Below are positions 1-6,100 of a DNA stretch of 8,368 bases, in pieces (the stretch's first letter is position 1; each line of letters opens with the position of its first letter). Origin of the DNA: Candidatus Omnitrophota bacterium (GTDB lineage: Bacteria; Omnitrophota; Gorgyraeia; Zapsychrales; Fredricksoniimonadaceae); NCBI GenBank assembly GCA_016789035.1, contig JAEUSC010000022.1:1-8368 (forward strand). The letters run 5' to 3'. The notes under the pieces are model-generated. The model was not told where the DNA came from and searched no databases. It saw only the letters and a program-made list of their open reading frames with translations. A program made the translations under genes and the position numbers.

Positions 1-147
1 GAGGACATCCTGCCACGTAACTGTAACGTAGTCATATTTTTTATTCGCCAACAGGGCCGCGGTCAGCGTTACAATTTTCTTGTCTACCTTCTTTTGGTCT
101 TGTTTTTCCTTGGTAAGGTTGTTATTTCGCCCAATAAATTCCAGGAT
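1..147 (-). other. Start of the next segment after the barrel (residues 2741-2789), cut by the window
   Basis: A helix (ILEFIGRNN) is followed by a very lysine-rich stretch (TKEKQDQKKVDKK) and then IVTLTAALLANKKYDYVTV. The lysine-rich part may be a flexible connector to another domain. The frame is still open at the window edge, so the protein continues. Confidence 0.5.
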
Positions 148-3100
148 CTCTGAGAGTTCCGAAAGCCCGGATACATTAAACTGCCGGATGCCGTATTTGA
201 GCCGGACCACCGCGATGAGCCCGCCCTGACTTACTTTAAGAATATTGGATAGGATGCCTTCCCTGCGGGCCGGCGAAACGTTTGTGGTATTTCGCATGCG
301 GACCTTATCCCCAACCTGCCATTGATGCCCAGAACCGTTGACCGGCGAGCTGGATCCGTTCCTACTTGATGACTTACCGGGACGGACCTTGGCGGGTCTT
401 TGTTGAATCAATCGTAAAAGCGTGTGGATTTCAGCGTCCCAATCGAGTGCTGATTTTTGAAGAGCCTTTATTTCTTGGATCATTTCGCCCAGAACGGATT
501 CACTACCATTTTTCGGTGGATCCGCCAGATAGGATTTAGATTTGCCGATCAACAAGCCCAAGTGATAAGACAAATTCCTGAGATCTTCGATTCCTGACTT
601 CAAAAATTCGTCGCGCCGGCCAATAAAATATTTCATTGATGCCGCAATGCTCTTGGCATTGTTTCTAACAAATTCCACATCGTGGTCTCCCAGATCATTC
701 TTTTCTCGTTTTAAGAACTTCAAAGAATAGAACCCGCCTTCCGCTGCCTTGATGGTGCCGTGCCATTTGACATAGAACTTTGTCAACTCTTCGGCGGTCG
801 GCTTGTCATCCGGGACCCTGTAGAACTGCGGATTTTCTTTCCTGGGCCTCACCGGTGAGGATCCATACCGTGACCTCGACTTGGCTTCAAGGATTATTAA
901 AAACAGATAAAGCAATGTTCTTAAATTTTCTTCCGATGATAAATTGCGTTTGCCCAGCGCCGGCGAAGAAGTATAACCAGTTCCGAAACCGTTATCATTC
1001 ACATCGATGGCCGAGCTTGCGGATCGATTTAATAAATATAGGACTTCAGGATGGCTCGGCAAATGTTCAGACGGTTTAATGTGAATCACCTGCCAGCCGA
1101 TGGATTGCGGATAGACAAGGTTTTTGACATCATCATCTACAAACAGGATTTCGGAAGACAACTGCACGTATGGATAGCGCGCTTTAACCAGCGCAAAGGC
1201 CTCATCGTACGCTTTGGCGGCAGGCTTAAGCGCCTTTACATCGGTGGCTGTCATAAAGAAAAGGTCTTTAAGATATGGGAAGATTTCTTGCAACTTGTGC
1301 GCCCGTTCGCGGTCAATGTTAGATAGGATCGCAACGCCGTAGCCTTGCCTGCGCAAATTGGCCAGCATGTCCTGACTGCCTGCGACAGGAATGTATGAAC
1401 GTAATATTTTTTGTTGGATATCCAGAAGTACAGCGCGGGCGTTAAATGATTGATCAAGACTGCGGGTTAACTGCTCAAAGACAAAATTCCAATACATTGT
1501 TGCATCAATCTCTTCTTTCTTAAACGCCTTGGCCATGTCACTTTCTTTCAGCCAGGAAATGACACGGTTATAATCGAGATTGTATTCCTGCGCAATATCG
1601 CGCGCCGATTTCTGGACGCCGCCTTTATGCGTTGTGCCGGAGAAGTCAAAGATAACTACTTTGATACCGGACAAGAGATCCGCACGCACCGAAGAAGATG
1701 CATTGTTCAATTTATTGTCAAAAGCTTCACGACTCGACTGATAAACAACTCCACCGACGAATACCGCTTGATCATAATCTTCATCTTCAATCGATTGCAA
1801 CAACCCGAGACGAGAATAGCCAATCCGCCCTGTGATATATTTTTGATCTACCGTTTGGTGGAGAATTTTATATCGCTTAATTAACGAATTTGTCTTTCTT
1901 CTGAACCAATCCGCGATGTTCTTCTCTAATTTATTTAATAAAACGTAATGCTGATGGACAAAAACAATGCTTTCTTCTCCCGAATAAATCTCGGGCTTTG
2001 GCTCAACCCAGACTTCGTCTCCGGCTTTAAATTGGCCTTTATCATTGACCAGCTCTACCAAGAAGCCGTTTTGGTGGATCGGATCCAATACTCCCCGAGA
2101 AACGACATGTCCGTGAATGAAAAGCTTGTCCTGGCTAACATACAAAGAGCTCTCAATTCCTTGGGGACCTACAAAGTCGTCTTCTAACGTCAAAGTTTTA
2201 TTGACCAACTTATGAACTGCCAAATCAACCAATACCTGCCTTTTGACCCAGGCCAGAATAAACTCTTCCCACGAACGCAATTGGGAACCCCGCCGAACAT
2301 AATATCCTCCCGGATTGAAAGATGCCTTCCGCTCCGAAGCTCCCGTTCCGTATTTAATTCGGAATAACTCATTTGCATGATTCTTTATGTTCTCAATGGC
2401 AGTCCGTCCAGGAATAATGATGTGTGGTTTATTCGTACCGTTGATAGGTGAGGACGGATACGCGAAAGACTCAGGTAAAAAGCTATTAAACATATCACGT
2501 TCGTGAGCGTTGCTACCTCCCAAACGATCTGCACTAAACGTTTCAACCGCCGGCGACGAACTTGGCATATCAAGACCGACCGATATACGATGCTCAATAT
2601 TTATTAATAATTCCGAAAGATTGCGAATAGACAACTTATGACCGCTGACGGATATAAAACTGGCCTGAAGCTGGGTTAAATTGTAATTTTTATAACGATT
2701 TAACCCCGGCCACACGTCTTTGGCAAAATGGTCGTTAAAGGAAAGGATCCAATCGATCTTAAAGAAATCCCAGCCATCATGCGGTCGGACATGAACACGC
2801 CCGTAATTTCGGGAATATAAGCTGCTGACGCCATCCATGGACTCGCCAAAAACGAATAACCCTTCCCTTGATTTCGACAATGAAATCGTTGTGGCCCTAT
2901 CAGACAAGACTTGCCAATCCGAAGAACGTCTATCCGCCAATATCGCGAGCGTTGACTTTCCAACTTCATTGCCTCCGGACAGAAGAACGACCTGGGCATT
3001 CTTATAAATCAGCATCTCTCCGTTATTAGACATTTGTGTGGCGAAATCCGTGACTCTCGTGATCGGTGAGGAAGAGTCCGAAGACTTTTGAGAAGGAATC

Positions 3101-6100
3101 CATTGTTTCAATATTTGCTGAGCTGCATGCCGGATCTTCTTAGTCGCATCTTTATCGTTTATCAAACGGCTTAAATACCTTCCCAAATCTTGAACAAATT
3201 GCTCGCGGCCGACTGATAAATAATCTGCGCCCGACAATCGCTGTAAGACAAGCAGATAGGCTTTAGCTGTATCCGACCGCAAATCTATTGCCCCTGAGAT
3301 TAAAAGCTGCTCAACCATAAACGTAAGCGCCAACAACGGCCGGTAAGTCAGATCTCTGAGCAACGCGTGCACCTCATAAACAATGAGGAGGAATGATGCC
3401 TGCCGGTCTTGCTTTTCTTGGGGATACTTCCGGGTGATGTAATCAAAAATAGGATTGCTCGTTTGCTTTAACAAAGCATGCCGATCTTTATTAAACAGAA
3501 TATGATCAACGCCATAAGCGTCGTGCGCAAATTCATGATTAATCGACAATTTCAAATTGTCGCCTCGCAGGCGACTAATAAACGCTTTTGTTTTCCAGCG
3601 GCTTTCATTCTGCGCAGATAACCCTGAACCGCGCCGGATCAAAGGTGTTAAATACAGACGGGCAAAATTTTTATATTCTGCAAGGCTGGTCCCCGGCTTG
3701 CTGTGTTGCGCATAATTTCCTGCGATCAACGGATAGGTAATCTTTTCAAACATTAAATCGATCTTATCAAGAAGAACAAAATATAATCCTTCCTCCAATG
3801 TATTGGCCAGGCCCATCTTCTCAGGATCAAATTTCAAAGCGCGGGCCACAAGCACTCGAGCGTTTCCTCGATGATATTTGTTCACAACGTAATAATTATT
3901 GTTGTTATGGGAGAAAACACCTCCGACCTCTGGATCATCATTCCAGGAATTTTCATTATCCGACAACAGAGGCGAGGAAGACGAGCTTTCTAAACTACCA
4001 TTTCGCTTATATTGATTTAAGAACGTTTGGGAGGTCCATGCACCGCCCGGGAGTATATGGGTTAGCGCTGAACGCTCAAGGATCAATGCTCCAACAATCG
4101 ACGAAGATGTTTCTGTGGAATTCCCGTCGCTACTTCTTTTAAATATCGCATCGTACCTGTCGACAACATCGAACATGATATTCACAGTTACCGTGCGAAG
4201 GTCGGCGTTTTTCCATCGCAGATTTTCCAGCCGAATAAGCATCTGTTTGATAGGTTCATAATCCGCTTCTTTGCGAGGCAATTCCCACCAGCTTACAAAT
4301 CTCAGCTCTCCAAACCACTTGATTATGTTTGCTTCTTGCATATCAAATTCATTAAGGACATTTGTCATCCGCTGCTCAAAATTTTCCCAAAGCTTAGCCA
4401 ATCCTTCTTGTATCTCAGCCGGCAACAAATGGACATTTCCAAGCTTTGCATGTAAAGCCAACCCTAAAGATCGATAAAATTTCAATTCCAATTTCAATCG
4501 ATCTTCTTCTATGTGTGAGTTATCAGAACCTTCCTTATAAATTCTCACCATTCGATATAAATAATCTGTGCGGCCCGCCAAATGATCATAAAACAAATTA
4601 ATAAGCGAATTGGGCGTAAATACACCGTCATGAATGAGTGGTGCCAACTCTGCCCAAGCGGCTTGATAAAATGGCCGGCTCCAATCATTACGATATGGAG
4701 AACTGATAAGCATGGCTAACGCAGCGTACTTAAATTCATCCGGCAACTGTCCGGGAATAGTCATTTGATGAACGTATGCACCTTTTAAACTTCCATTGTG
4801 AATTAATTTCGTTATCTGTCTAACTTGCTCCTCAATTCTTAAACTAGGCCCCAGAAGAATCACATATCCTTTATGTGTGATGATCTTACCGCCTAGCGGG
4901 AATAAATACGCCAGGTCCAAAGAAGTTCTAATGTCATCATCTATAGCCAAACGCATTTCTTGCGGCCATTGAATTGTGTCTTCTTGAATCAAAACACTTT
5001 CTATTAACTTTTTAAATTCCCCTCGATAAAGAATAGTTTGAAACTTTTCTTCAGCTTCAAGTCCAATAAGATAACCGTCCTGCCTTTTTCTCATAACACC
5101 ATATAACCGCAATAACGCTGACATAACACTTTGACTAAGAACAAATTGCTTATGTAAAAGCGCTAAATGGTTTAATAGTCTATCCATCGCCTCAGCGTTC
5201 TTCATAATTCGGTAATGACCTACAGCACCCGCAATCAGAGACCATACAAATATAAATCTCGCCACATCATTTAAGTTGCTTAATCCTGGGATGACAAATT
5301 GTTCAAAAGACAACCCTTGCATTAACAATTCTATTAATCCGGTCATTAATGCTATGACAAAACTGATACTAGCCATCCTAAAGTTGATGCCAGTTATCTT
5401 TAGCATCCAAGGGGAAATCTTTATATACCAGTCAATCGACGAAATTATAGATTCATTGCCATCCTTAACGGTTGAAGAAGATGCACTGGAACCATCGGTC
5501 CGTATGCTCCTGGCAATGTCGGCATAGGCATTGATCAATTTTTGTTTCATGGAGAGGGCTTCGCTATTCGTTAGTTCCCGCCCGGCAGCAATAGAAAGAT
5601 CCAGCGCCCGCAGCTTTTCCTTTAACCAGACCAGGTTTGTGCGAATTTCAATATCATCAGTTGATTGAAATTCCTGGAGGGCGGCATCCAGTTTATCGAG
5701 CACCGTGTCCAAACTCGCTTTGGAAGTCAATGCATCTGCAGGCAAGACAGATAAATATTCCTCAGCGACCCACAATAACCGGACCTTAAATTGCGACTGA
5801 AGATGGACCGGCAAAGACTCATCATCGTTGCGTCTCTGCTCACGCGGATCATCCGAAATATAAAACGGCGATTCCTGATCCGTGATTGCGGAATCCCGGG
5901 TGGCATAAGTTGTTCTGCGATTCGCGCCGATCTTCTGTCTGTTTTCAAGTTCCCCTTTGGAATAATGAAACAGAATCGCTCTGCGAAGACTTCCCTCATT
6001 GGCCGAGGATAGGACCTGTTGGTAAAGATGAGCGAAATCCGGAACAATATCTCTAAATGGATCGATCGGATAGAGCCGGCTTCCCTCCATTTTGGCCAGC

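Noticed and set aside
847..860. Palindrome as a terminator or operator
   Set aside because: It lies inside the open frame, has no loop and no T run, and is explained by the linker codons.
3798..4142. 114-codon plus-strand open frame opposite the zincin-module start and linker
   Set aside because: It lies antisense to the continuous giant frame, has no recognisable domain and no convincing ribosome site. It is a shadow.
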